DNA of 64,000 nucleotides, from the NCBI RefSeq assembly GCF_030864005.1, contig NZ_CP132976.1, positions 1,178,001 to 1,242,000 on the forward strand, read 5' to 3'. Origin of the DNA: Achromobacter seleniivolatilans (GTDB lineage: Bacteria > Pseudomonadota > Gammaproteobacteria > Burkholderiales > Burkholderiaceae_B). Position numbers and translations under genes: made by a program. A model generated the notes under the pieces. That model made no database searches and was not told the origin of the DNA. It saw only the letters and a program-made list of their open reading frames with translations. Positions 7,709 through 15,511 of the stretch are shown here, one piece after another; the first letter of the stretch is position 1; each line of letters starts with the position of its first letter.

Positions 7709-10700
7709 TAATGAAAGTTCCGGCTCTGCGTTGCCAGGCCGCCCAGCAGATCAGACATATCCACCAGCCGCTGTGCAATCAAATGGCGTACGCCGTCCAC
7801 GCTTTGCCAGGCGCCATATACGCCAAGCAGGGTGGCGCCCAGCAGTTCGCGGCGCTGGCGTTCAATCAGTTCAGGTCGCACCACCACGTTGACGGGGCCG
7901 GTTTCGTCTTCGAGCGTGACAAAAATCACCCCCTTGGATGTTTGCGGGCGCTGGCGCACGGTGACGATGCCGCAGGCGCGCGCCGAACGTTTGTTGGGAT
8001 AGCAGTTCAGGACCTCGGCGGGCTGGAAATTGCGCGCCGCCAGTTGGGCGCGCAGCAGCGCTACGGGGTGGCTGTGCAAGGTCAGGCCCACGCTGCGGTA
8101 GTCCGCCGCCACGGACTGGCTTTCCGAAGGCGCCTGCAACTGGGGCGCCTGCGCTTCCACGATGGCGGCATCGCGCAGCAGATCGCGGCTTTGCACGCTG
8201 GCGGCGGCTTCCCAACTGGCCTGGCGGCGGTGGCCCGCCAATGTGCGTAGCGCATCGCCTGCGGCCAGTGCATTCAGATCATGGCGGTTAAGGGTGGCGC
8301 GGCGGGCCAGGTCGCCGGTGTCGGTAAAGGGCAATAGGCCGCGCGCGTCTTCGATGCGCCGGGCGGCGTCTTCGCGCATGCCCTGGATCAGGCTCAGGCC
8401 CAGCCGGACGGCGGGGCGGCGGGAGCCGGCATCCGGGGCGTGGGCGTGCGGGTGGCGCTGCGTGCCGGGGTGGCCGTCTGGCAGGTGTTCCAGCGCCGAG
8501 TCCCAGCCGCTGACGGTGACGTCTGCGGGCAGCACGCAAACGCCGTGGCGGCGAGCGTCCTGCACCAGTTGCGCGGGGGCGTAAAACCCCATGGGCTGGG
8601 AATTCAGCAGGGCCGCCAGAAAGGCTTCGGGCTCATGGCGCTTCAACCAGGAGCTGGAATAGGCCAGCAGCGCAAAGCTGGCGGCATGGCTTTCAGGGAA
8701 ACCGTATTCACCAAAGCCTTCCACCTGCCGGAACAGGGCTTCGGCAAAGTCCAGCGTATATCCGTGCGCCAGCAGCCCGCCCACGAGCTTGACGCGGAAT
8801 TTGTCCACGCCGCCCTTGCGCTTCCAGGCGGCCATGGACCGGCGTAACTGGTCGGCTTCGCCTGGCGAGAAACCCGCCGCCACCACCGCGATCTGCATCA
8901 CCTGTTCCTGAAAAATCGGCACGCCCATGGTCCGGCTGAGTACCCCTTTCACTTTCTCGCTGGGATAGGTTTCGGCTTCCTTTTTCTGGCGGCGGCGCAG
9001 ATAGGGATGGACCATGCCGCCTTGGATGGGGCCGGGCCGCACGATGGCAACCTGCACCACCAGATCGTAGTATTCGCGGGGTCTAAGGCGCGGCAGCATG
9101 GTCATTTGCGCGCGCGATTCAATCTGGAACACGCCCACCGTGTCCGCGTCGCAAATCATGTCGTAGGTCGGGTCATCGCCTTCGGGAATGTCTTGCAGCG
9201 TCATGGGCTGGCCGCGGCGCTGGCTGGCCAGTTCCAGCGTGCGGCGCAGGGCCGACAACATGCCCAGCGCCAGCACGTCCACCTTCAGCAGTTTCAATGC
9301 GTCCAGATCGTCCTTGTCCCATTGCACGACGCTGCGCTCTGCCATGGCGGCGTTTTCAATGGGCACCAGACGCGATAGCTTCCCGCGTGAAATCACAAAG
9401 CCGCCCGGATGCTGCGACAGGTGGCGCGGAAACCCCATCATGGTTTGCGCCAGCGACGCCCATTGCCGCGCCACCTGGGATTCCGGGTCCAGTCCGCAAG
9501 CGCCCAGCGTGCGCAGCATTTCTTTCTTGCCGTCCCACCATTGATGCACGCGGGCCACCGTATCGATCACGCCTAAGTCCACGCCCAGCGCGCGGCCCGT
9601 ATCGCGCAACACGCTGCGCGGCCGGTAAGAAATCACGACGGCGGTCAGCGCGGCGCGATCACGGCCGTATCTGCCGTAGATGTACTGGATGACCTCTTCG
9701 CGGCGCTGGTGTTCAAAGTCCACGTCGATGTCGGGCGGCTCGGCGCGTTCTTTACTGATGAAGCGTTCAAACAGCGTGTTGCCGCGCACCGGGTCCACTT
9801 CGGTGATGCCCAGGCAATAACACACGGCGGAGTTGGCGGCGGACCCGCGGCCCTGGCACAGAATGCCTGCGCGGCGGGCGAACTGGACGATGTCGTAGAC
9901 GGTCAGGAAATACGCTTCGTATTGCAGGTCGGCAATCAGCCCGAGTTCTTTTTCGATCTGTTCGGCCACGCTGGCGGGGACGCCAGCCGGAAAGCGGCGT
10001 GCGGCGCCCGCCACGGTTTCCTGGCGCAGATAGGTGGCTGGCGTGTGGCCGGCAGGCACGATTTCGTCGGGGTATTCATAACGCAATTCGTCCAAGGAAA
10101 ACGCGCAGCGGCGCGCCACGGCCAGCGTCTGGGCCAGCGCGCCGGGCGGGTACAGATTGGCCAGCCGCATGCGGGTGCGCAGATGTTGTTCGGCATTGCC
10201 AGACAGCTCGTAGCCGCATTGGGACACGGGCTGGCGTGTGCGGATGCCGGTCAGCGTGTCATGCAAGGGTTTGCGCGAGCGCACATGCATCTGCACCTGG
10301 CCCACCGCCACGATGGGCAGTTCTGATTCGTGCGCGGCGTGTTCGACGGCGGCGCGGTGCAGATCGTCGCGCGACTGATACAGCAAGGTCAGCCCCACCC
10401 AGGCGCGCTGCGGAAACACGCGCGCCAGCCAGCGCGCCTGCTCGGCCATGCGGTCGGCATCGGTGCCATAGGCGGGGGTCAGGATGGCCAGGCATTCGGG
10501 CAACTGGCGCAGATGCGCATACCCTTCTGGCGGATGGGTGAAGTCTTCCGGGGCCAGGCGGTATTCGCCTTTGGGCGCGCGGGTGCGGGCCAAGGTGATC
10601 AGTTCGGACAGGTTGCCGTAGCCTTCGCGGGTCTGCGCCAGCAGGGTCAGGCCCAGCGGTGCGGCATCTGGAGCTGCGCGCAGCTGGAAGGTGGCGCCGA

Positions 10701-10941
10701 TGATCAGCGGCAGCTTCTGGGTCTTGGCTTCGGTGTGGGCGCGCACCACGCCAGCCAGCGAGCATTCGTCGGTCAGCGCCAGCGCGGCGTAACCCAGTTC
10801 AGCGGCGCGCGCGGCCAGTTCCTCGGGATGCGACGCGCCTTGCAGGAAAGAGAAGTTCGACTGGCATTGCAGCTCGGCGTAGCCGGGCAGCGCGACCAAC
10901 AGATCGGCCGGTTCAGGCGCATCGTAGGAATCGTCGTCCAT
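7708..10941 (-). CDS. dnaE2: Error-prone DNA polymerase DnaE2 (ImuC)
   Basis: Alpha-subunit-like polymerase for damage-induced mutagenesis, 1077 residues. Domains in order: an N-terminal PHP domain (opening YAELQCQSNFSFLQGASHP, where the first metal-ligand histidine of DnaE is Gln, as in a degenerate PHP), the palm with the catalytic aspartates in PPDIDVDFEHQRREEV, fingers (LKLLKVDVLALGML), helix-hairpin-helix region and a C-terminal OB fold (ACGIVTVRQRPQTSKGVIF). The ATG at 10941 lies 10 bp after the imuB stop; an upstream in-frame start inside imuB is rejected. It is the last gene of imuA-imuB-dnaE2. Family knowledge: DnaE2 extends past lesions and needs ImuB for clamp contact. Confidence 0.95.
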   Translation of the reverse strand: MDDDSYDAPEPADLLVALPGYAELQCQSNFSFLQGASHPEELAARAAELGYAALALTDECSLAGVVRAHTEAKTQKLPLIIGATFQLRAAPDAAPLGLTLLAQTREGYGNLSELITLARTRAPKGEYRLAPEDFTHPPEGYAHLRQLPECLAILTPAYGTDADRMAEQARWLARVFPQRAWVGLTLLYQSRDDLHRAAVEHAAHESELPIVAVGQVQMHVRSRKPLHDTLTGIRTRQPVSQCGYELSGNAEQHLRTRMRLANLYPPGALAQTLAVARRCAFSLDELRYEYPDEIVPAGHTPATYLRQETVAGAARRFPAGVPASVAEQIEKELGLIADLQYEAYFLTVYDIVQFARRAGILCQGRGSAANSAVCYCLGITEVDPVRGNTLFERFISKERAEPPDIDVDFEHQRREEVIQYIYGRYGRDRAALTAVVISYRPRSVLRDTGRALGVDLGVIDTVARVHQWWDGKKEMLRTLGACGLDPESQVARQWASLAQTMMGFPRHLSQHPGGFVISRGKLSRLVPIENAAMAERSVVQWDKDDLDALKLLKVDVLALGMLSALRRTLELASQRRGQPMTLQDIPEGDDPTYDMICDADTVGVFQIESRAQMTMLPRLRPREYYDLVVQVAIVRPGPIQGGMVHPYLRRRQKKEAETYPSEKVKGVLSRTMGVPIFQEQVMQIAVVAAGFSPGEADQLRRSMAAWKRKGGVDKFRVKLVGGLLAHGYTLDFAEALFRQVEGFGEYGFPESHAASFALLAYSSSWLKRHEPEAFLAALLNSQPMGFYAPAQLVQDARRHGVCVLPADVTVSGWDSALEHLPDGHPGTQRHPHAHAPDAGSRRPAVRLGLSLIQGMREDAARRIEDARGLLPFTDTGDLARRATLNRHDLNALAAGDALRTLAGHRRQASWEAAASVQSRDLLRDAAIVEAQAPQLQAPSESQSVAADYRSVGLTLHSHPVALLRAQLAARNFQPAEVLNCYPNKRSARACGIVTVRQRPQTSKGVIFVTLEDETGPVNVVVRPELIERQRRELLGATLLGVYGAWQSVDGVRHLIAQRLVDMSDLLGGLATQSRNFH

Positions 10942-10951
10942 GCGATTGGCC

Positions 10952-12421
10952 TTATGCGTACAGCCCGTGCAGGAACCAGCGGGCGTCGTCCGCATCGCGC
11001 TCGCGGTAGATCCAGTAGCGCGCCGCGGCGGCATCTTCGGCAACGAAGTAATCGCGCACGGTCAGGGCCGGGTCCCACCAGCCGCTTTCGATGCGTTCGG
11101 GGCCGCGCATCAGGCGCAGCGCCTGGCCGGCGTATTGGGGGCGATGGCCGGATAGCTTCAAGGGCAGCGGCGTTTGCAGCAGCCAGAACGGCCGGTCCAG
11201 CAAAGTGGGCAGCGGTTCGGGGCGTTGAGGGGCGGCCAGCGCGTCGCCCCAGGAATTGGCGGCTTCGGGGCGGTGGTCGGCGGTGGGCTGGGCGTGACGG
11301 ACCTGGTCACGGCCCAGCCGGGCCACCAGCAGGTCCAGCAGCCGCGCGTGGTCGGCCGCGGTGCCGCCCGGTTCAGGAAACAAGGTGGTGCTGGCGGCGG
11401 GTTGCTCTACCGTATCGGGCGCCAGCAGCGTCACGGCGATGACGGGAGCTTCCAGCGTGAAATGGTTGAGTTTTTCGCGCAGCAGGTGCAAGAGCTGCGG
11501 CGCTTGCCAGACCGGTTGCGCCAGCGCCAGTTCCAGTTCGGTGGGCGGGCGCGCATGGCGGCCGCGCTCGTGTTCCATACTGAGCACCACGCGCCGCACC
11601 GCCAGTTGCCGGGCGGTCAGCCAGCCGCCCAGCTGTTCGGCCAGCCGCCGCGCCACGCCCAGCACGGCGTCGGTGTGCTCTACGTAGTCCATCAGTTCCA
11701 GACGCCGCGAAAACTGATGGGGCGGTTCAATCCAGCGATAGAGCTCGGGTGTCTGGCCGTAGGCGGCATCCAGGGCTTGCAGCAGCTCGGGCGTGCTGCG
11801 CCGTTGCAGGCCCGCGCGGGGCAGGGCGCGCAGGTCTGCCAGGCTGTGGCAGCCAATATCGTTTAACCAGTCTTGGCGCGCCTGCGCCTGGGGCAGCAGC
11901 GCCAGCGGCAGCGCGTCCAGCCGGCGTGCCAGCGTGGGCAGCGTCAGGGTGCGCCGGGGGGCGTGCCGGCCCGGGCGGTGGGCCAGCAGCCACGCGCCCA
12001 TGGCGGTGGGCGCCATGCCGAGTGTCACGTGCAGGTCCAGTGCGCGCAGCGTGGCGCGGACCCGTTGGCTGAGCGCACGGGGACCACGGAAGAACATCAG
12101 GCTGGCGCCTACATTCAAGAGCACGGTGTCGCCGCCCGCCAAGGCGACTTCGGGCGTGTATTGCAGCAAGGCCAGCGCTGCGCCTTGCAAGGCATCGGCT
12201 TCGGCAAGCGCATTGCGCGGCAGCAACTCGACCTGCGGGGCGATGGCTGCCGCGCCGGCGCGGCGCATGCCGGGGCGGACGCCGGCCTGGCGGGCGGCGG
12301 GGGTGAGGGCGGCGACGCGTTCCTGGTCCAGAACGGCGAACGCCTGCTCCTCATGCGGCCAGTGCGGGCGTAGTGCGTCCAGCGGCAGGCAGCGCAGGTA
12401 GACGGCGATCCAGAGGCGCAT
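10952..12421 (-). CDS. imuB: ImuB, catalytically inactive Y-family polymerase-like protein
   Basis: Adaptor of the mutasome, 489 residues, Y-family polymerase fold. As usual for ImuB the active site is lost: the N-terminal motif reads LWIAVYLRCLPLDAL without the metal-binding Asp, and the SxDE block is replaced by LNVGASLMFFRG. A STTLFPEP segment near residue 350 resembles a beta-clamp-binding motif. The C-terminal region would contact ImuA and DnaE2 by family knowledge. The gene overlaps imuA by 71 bp and is followed by dnaE2 after 10 bp, so the three are surely cotranscribed. Confidence 0.93.
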   Translation of the reverse strand: MRLWIAVYLRCLPLDALRPHWPHEEQAFAVLDQERVAALTPAARQAGVRPGMRRAGAAAIAPQVELLPRNALAEADALQGAALALLQYTPEVALAGGDTVLLNVGASLMFFRGPRALSQRVRATLRALDLHVTLGMAPTAMGAWLLAHRPGRHAPRRTLTLPTLARRLDALPLALLPQAQARQDWLNDIGCHSLADLRALPRAGLQRRSTPELLQALDAAYGQTPELYRWIEPPHQFSRRLELMDYVEHTDAVLGVARRLAEQLGGWLTARQLAVRRVVLSMEHERGRHARPPTELELALAQPVWQAPQLLHLLREKLNHFTLEAPVIAVTLLAPDTVEQPAASTTLFPEPGGTAADHARLLDLLVARLGRDQVRHAQPTADHRPEAANSWGDALAAPQRPEPLPTLLDRPFWLLQTPLPLKLSGHRPQYAGQALRLMRGPERIESGWWDPALTVRDYFVAEDAAAARYWIYRERDADDARWFLHGLYA

Positions 12422-13055
12422 GGCGGGGAGAAGAAGGCGTAAGGGCGCCGGGCTCCAGGCCCACGTACAGCGGCGTGTCGCAGACAGGCCCCCGGCGCTT
12501 CAGAATGTGTACGGACAAGCCGCCAGGCGCGGGCGCAAGGGCCAGCCGCAAGGGGGCGGGAGTGGCGTTTTGCGCCGCGTTGGACGGGCGGACGGCGATA
12601 AACAGCAGATCACTGGCCTGGGCTGCCAGGTGCAGACGGCGCAAGGATTCAGGCCGCACATGGGGCAGCCAGCAGATCAACGCGCCGCAACTGCCGTTTT
12701 TCAGGATCTGTTCCGTGGCCCATAAGGCATCAACGGGTTTTTCTGGCGCAACCCAGAGCAACTGCCGGGGGTCCAGCCGCCAGCTCATCCAGCTGGCGAT
12801 ATGGGGGGCATGCGGGGGGTGCACCAGAGCAATGGGACGGCGTGTTTCCAGCTGGGCCAGCGCCGGGCGCAGCAGGCGGATTTCGCCTATGCCGGGGTGC
12901 GGGGTCAGCAGTTCGATCAGGGACCCCAGCGGCCAGCCGCCGTCCGGCAGCTCGGCCGAAAGCGCAGCATGCCCGGTGGGCAGGCTGCGGGCGGCGCCTT
13001 TAGCCATTTGGGTGGCGCGCCACAACGCGGGATGGATACGTTCCGGGGACTGCAT
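12351..13055 (-). CDS. imuA: ImuA, SOS mutagenesis RecA-like protein
   Basis: First gene of the SOS mutagenesis operon, 234 residues. ImuA proteins are RecA/SulA-like and bridge RecA and ImuB. Visible are the family opening IHPALWRATQMAKGA, the loop LPDGGWPLGSLIELL (a Walker-A-like position without the GKT residues) and the strands ALVHPPHAPHIASW and GALICWLPHVRPESLRRLHL. The C-terminal 23 or so residues are encoded inside imuB in another frame, so they are probably not strongly constrained. A LexA box lies 35 bp upstream of the start. Confidence 0.9.
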   Translation of the reverse strand: MQSPERIHPALWRATQMAKGAARSLPTGHAALSAELPDGGWPLGSLIELLTPHPGIGEIRLLRPALAQLETRRPIALVHPPHAPHIASWMSWRLDPRQLLWVAPEKPVDALWATEQILKNGSCGALICWLPHVRPESLRRLHLAAQASDLLFIAVRPSNAAQNATPAPLRLALAPAPGGLSVHILKRRGPVCDTPLYVGLEPGALTPSSPRHAPLDRRLPALPAAGRTTPALAA

Positions 13056-13089
13056 GACGGGGGGATGAGCGGCTTGAAAGAGAGGTGTG

Positions 13090-13105
13090 CTGTATGAATA
13101 TACAG
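13090..13105 (-). promoter_or_regulatory. LexA (SOS) box of the imuA-imuB-dnaE2 operon
   Basis: CTGT-N8-ACAG with an AT-rich centre; read on the minus strand with flanks it is TACTGTATATTCATACAGCA, within two bases of the enterobacterial consensus. It sits 35-50 bp upstream of the imuA start, where LexA would cover the promoter. Regulation by LexA is established for this operon type. Confidence 0.9.
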
Positions 13106-13152
13106 TATTTTACCCGCCTTTCAAGCCGCCGGTTTCCCTGGCCCCGCCAAGG

Positions 13153-14682
13153 CTACATCCGGGCGTTTGCCGGGGTTCCCGATGGCTGTTCCACGCCCTG
13201 GCCCAGCTCCAAACCGTAAAAACGCATGTCCTTGTACGGCACCCAGCGCGACTTTCTCAGCACGCGATGACCGATCCACAACGCCAGAAACAGCGGAATC
13301 GCCAGATAGGTCGACATGACCCCGATCCAGTCGATGCGCTCTTCCAGGAATGCCTGGTAGTTCTGGCCCAACGTGACCGTCAGGCACAGTACAAAGGCCA
13401 GTACCGGGCCAAAGGGGAACAGGCCGGCCTTGTAAGGCAGATCAGCCGTGTCGTAGCCGTGCTTCACATAACCCTGGCGAAAACGGTAATGGCTGACGGC
13501 AATGCTCAACCACACGATGAATTCCGTCATGCCGGCAAAGTTCAGCAGCCAGATGTAGACGGCTTTCGGGCTGTACACCACGCTGAACAGGCACAGACAG
13601 GCAAGCGCGGTGGTGGCCAGTAGCGCATACAGCGGCACGCCATTGCGGGTCAGCCGCTTGAACACCGCTGGCGCCTGGCCTTCGGCCGCCATGTTGAACA
13701 GCATCCGGGTGGCGGCGTACATGCCCGAGTTGCCCGCCGACAGCACGGACGTCAGGATCACTGCGTTCATGACCGTGGCTGCCGACAATAGCCCTGCATG
13801 CTGGAAGACCAGCGTGAAGGGGCTGACGGCAATGTCTTCGACTTCGTTGCGCAGCAGTTGCGGGTCGGTGTAGGGCAGCAGCAGGCCGATGATCAGAATC
13901 GCCAGCACGTAGAACAGCAGAATGCGCCAGAACACATTGTTGATGGCGCGCGGCACGTTGCGCCGCGGGTTCTCGGATTCGCCAGCGGCCACGCCCACCA
14001 GCTCCGTGCCCTGAAAGGAATACGCAACCACCATGGCCACCCCCACCCAGGTGGCCACATTGCCCACGAAGGGCGCATCGCCCACCTTCCAATTCGCCAG
14101 GCCCACGGGGTTGCCGCTATGAATGATGCCTGCCAGCATCGCCAAACCCACGGCGATGAAGCACAACACCGCCACGACCTTGATGATGGCAAACCAGTAT
14201 TCGGCTTCACCGAAGCTGCGCGCCGAAAATGCGTTCAGCCCAAAGGTCAGCGCCAGGAACGCCACACTCCATATCCATCCCGGCGTATCCGGCAGCCAAT
14301 ACGCCATGACCAATTGGGCGGCCACCACGTCCACGGCGACCACCGTGGCCCAGCTGATCCAGAAATTCCACCCCAGCGCAAAGCCGAAACCCGGGTCCAC
14401 GTAGCGCGACGCATAGGTGCAAAACGAGCCTGACACCGGCATGAAGGTCGCCAGTTCGCCCAGGCTCGTCATGATGAAATACACCATCAGGCCAATCACC
14501 AGATAGACCAGCAGGGCGCCGCCAGGACCCGCTTGCGCAATCGCCGCGCCAGAGGCGACGAACAGGCCGGTGCCGATGGCGCCGCCCAACGCTATCATCG
14601 TTAGATGGCGCGCTTTAAGCACGCGGTGCAACTGATTTTGGCTGGCAGGCGTGACGCCCGATTCTGTGGTCGGTGTATGCAT
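13153..14682 (-). CDS. lysP: Lysine-specific permease LysP-like (APC superfamily)
   Basis: Amino-acid/proton symporter of the inner membrane, 509 residues with about 12 hydrophobic helices. The similarity to E. coli LysP as I know it is extensive: LKARHLTMIALGGAIGTGLF, SLGELATFMPVSGSF, GFALGWNFW, FQGTELVGVAAGESENPRR and VLSAGNSGMYAATRML all match. The C-terminal segment LGQNYQAFLEERIDW is also LysP-like. It is divergent from the YpfH-like esterase gene with 119 bp between. Lysine is therefore the favoured substrate, although other APC cationic or neutral amino acids cannot be excluded. Confidence 0.85.
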   Translation of the reverse strand: MHTPTTESGVTPASQNQLHRVLKARHLTMIALGGAIGTGLFVASGAAIAQAGPGGALLVYLVIGLMVYFIMTSLGELATFMPVSGSFCTYASRYVDPGFGFALGWNFWISWATVVAVDVVAAQLVMAYWLPDTPGWIWSVAFLALTFGLNAFSARSFGEAEYWFAIIKVVAVLCFIAVGLAMLAGIIHSGNPVGLANWKVGDAPFVGNVATWVGVAMVVAYSFQGTELVGVAAGESENPRRNVPRAINNVFWRILLFYVLAILIIGLLLPYTDPQLLRNEVEDIAVSPFTLVFQHAGLLSAATVMNAVILTSVLSAGNSGMYAATRMLFNMAAEGQAPAVFKRLTRNGVPLYALLATTALACLCLFSVVYSPKAVYIWLLNFAGMTEFIVWLSIAVSHYRFRQGYVKHGYDTADLPYKAGLFPFGPVLAFVLCLTVTLGQNYQAFLEERIDWIGVMSTYLAIPLFLALWIGHRVLRKSRWVPYKDMRFYGLELGQGVEQPSGTPANARM

Positions 14683-14801
14683 TACAGGGGTAGGGGCGAG
14701 CCGCCGCGCCGGGCAGTCCGTCGTTTGCTATAGGCTGCGCATTTTACAATGCCGCTATCGTGGCGCAGTTCAGCGGCCTCATGCCAGTACGGAGCAGTCT
14801 T

Positions 14802-15506
14802 ATGGCGTCTTCCAGTTCTATTGAATTTCTACCTGATCCCGGCGTCGACGTGCGCCAGTTGTTCATCCTGCTGCACGGCGTGGGCGGCTCGCCCGACAAC
14901 CTGCGGCCACTGGCCCAGGCGGTGCGCGCGGCATTCCCCACGGCGGCCGTGCTGGTGCCCGAAGGTTTCGAGCCTTTCGATGGCGGCGGCGCGGGCCGGC
15001 AATGGTTTTCGGTGCGCGGCGTGACCGAAGACAACCGCGCAGACCGCGTGGCGCACGCCATGCCGCCTCTGGAAGCCTTTGTGCGCCAAGCGCAGGCCCG
15101 CTTCGGCTTGCTGCAATCGGACACGGCGCTGGCCGGGTTCTCTCAGGGCGCCATCATGGCGCTGGAACTGGTGCAGGCGCATGACGGCATGGCTGGCCGT
15201 GTGCTCGCATTTTCGGGCCGCTACGCGCAATTGCCCAAGTCCGCGCCGCAATACACCACGATTCATCTGCTGCATGGCGCCGATGACCCGATCATGAGCG
15301 TGGCGCATATCCAGGCCGCGCAGACCCGGTTGAACGAATTGCATGGCGATTCCACTATCGATATCGCCTCGCAGGTCGGCCACGAACTGCATCCGGCCCT
15401 GATCCAGCGCGCTATCGTGCGCCTGCAAACCTGCGTGCCGCTACGCGCCTGGGAAGCGGCGCTGGGCCTGAACCAGACGCCGCCCGACGGCAGCACGGTG
15501 CACTGA
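14802..15506 (+). CDS. ypfH: YpfH-like esterase (alpha/beta hydrolase)
   Basis: Cytosolic alpha/beta-hydrolase of the phospholipase/carboxylesterase family, 234 residues. The catalytic triad is visible: Ser in GFSQGA, Asp in HGADDPIMS and His in VGHELHP. The oxyanion region is ILLHGVGGSPDNLRPL. The ATG at 14802 has GGAG 7 nt upstream; an earlier in-frame ATG at 14781 has none. No signal peptide. Resemblance is to E. coli YpfH, which hydrolyses short-chain esters; the physiological substrate is unknown. It ends 5 bp before the convergent PIG-L gene. Confidence 0.85.
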   Translation: MASSSSIEFLPDPGVDVRQLFILLHGVGGSPDNLRPLAQAVRAAFPTAAVLVPEGFEPFDGGGAGRQWFSVRGVTEDNRADRVAHAMPPLEAFVRQAQARFGLLQSDTALAGFSQGAIMALELVQAHDGMAGRVLAFSGRYAQLPKSAPQYTTIHLLHGADDPIMSVAHIQAAQTRLNELHGDSTIDIASQVGHELHPALIQRAIVRLQTCVPLRAWEAALGLNQTPPDGSTVH

Positions 15507-15511
15507 ACCCG

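Noticed and set aside
11044-12350. Frameshift in imuB suspected from missing polymerase residues
   Set aside because: The frame is intact and loss of the catalytic acids is normal for ImuB.
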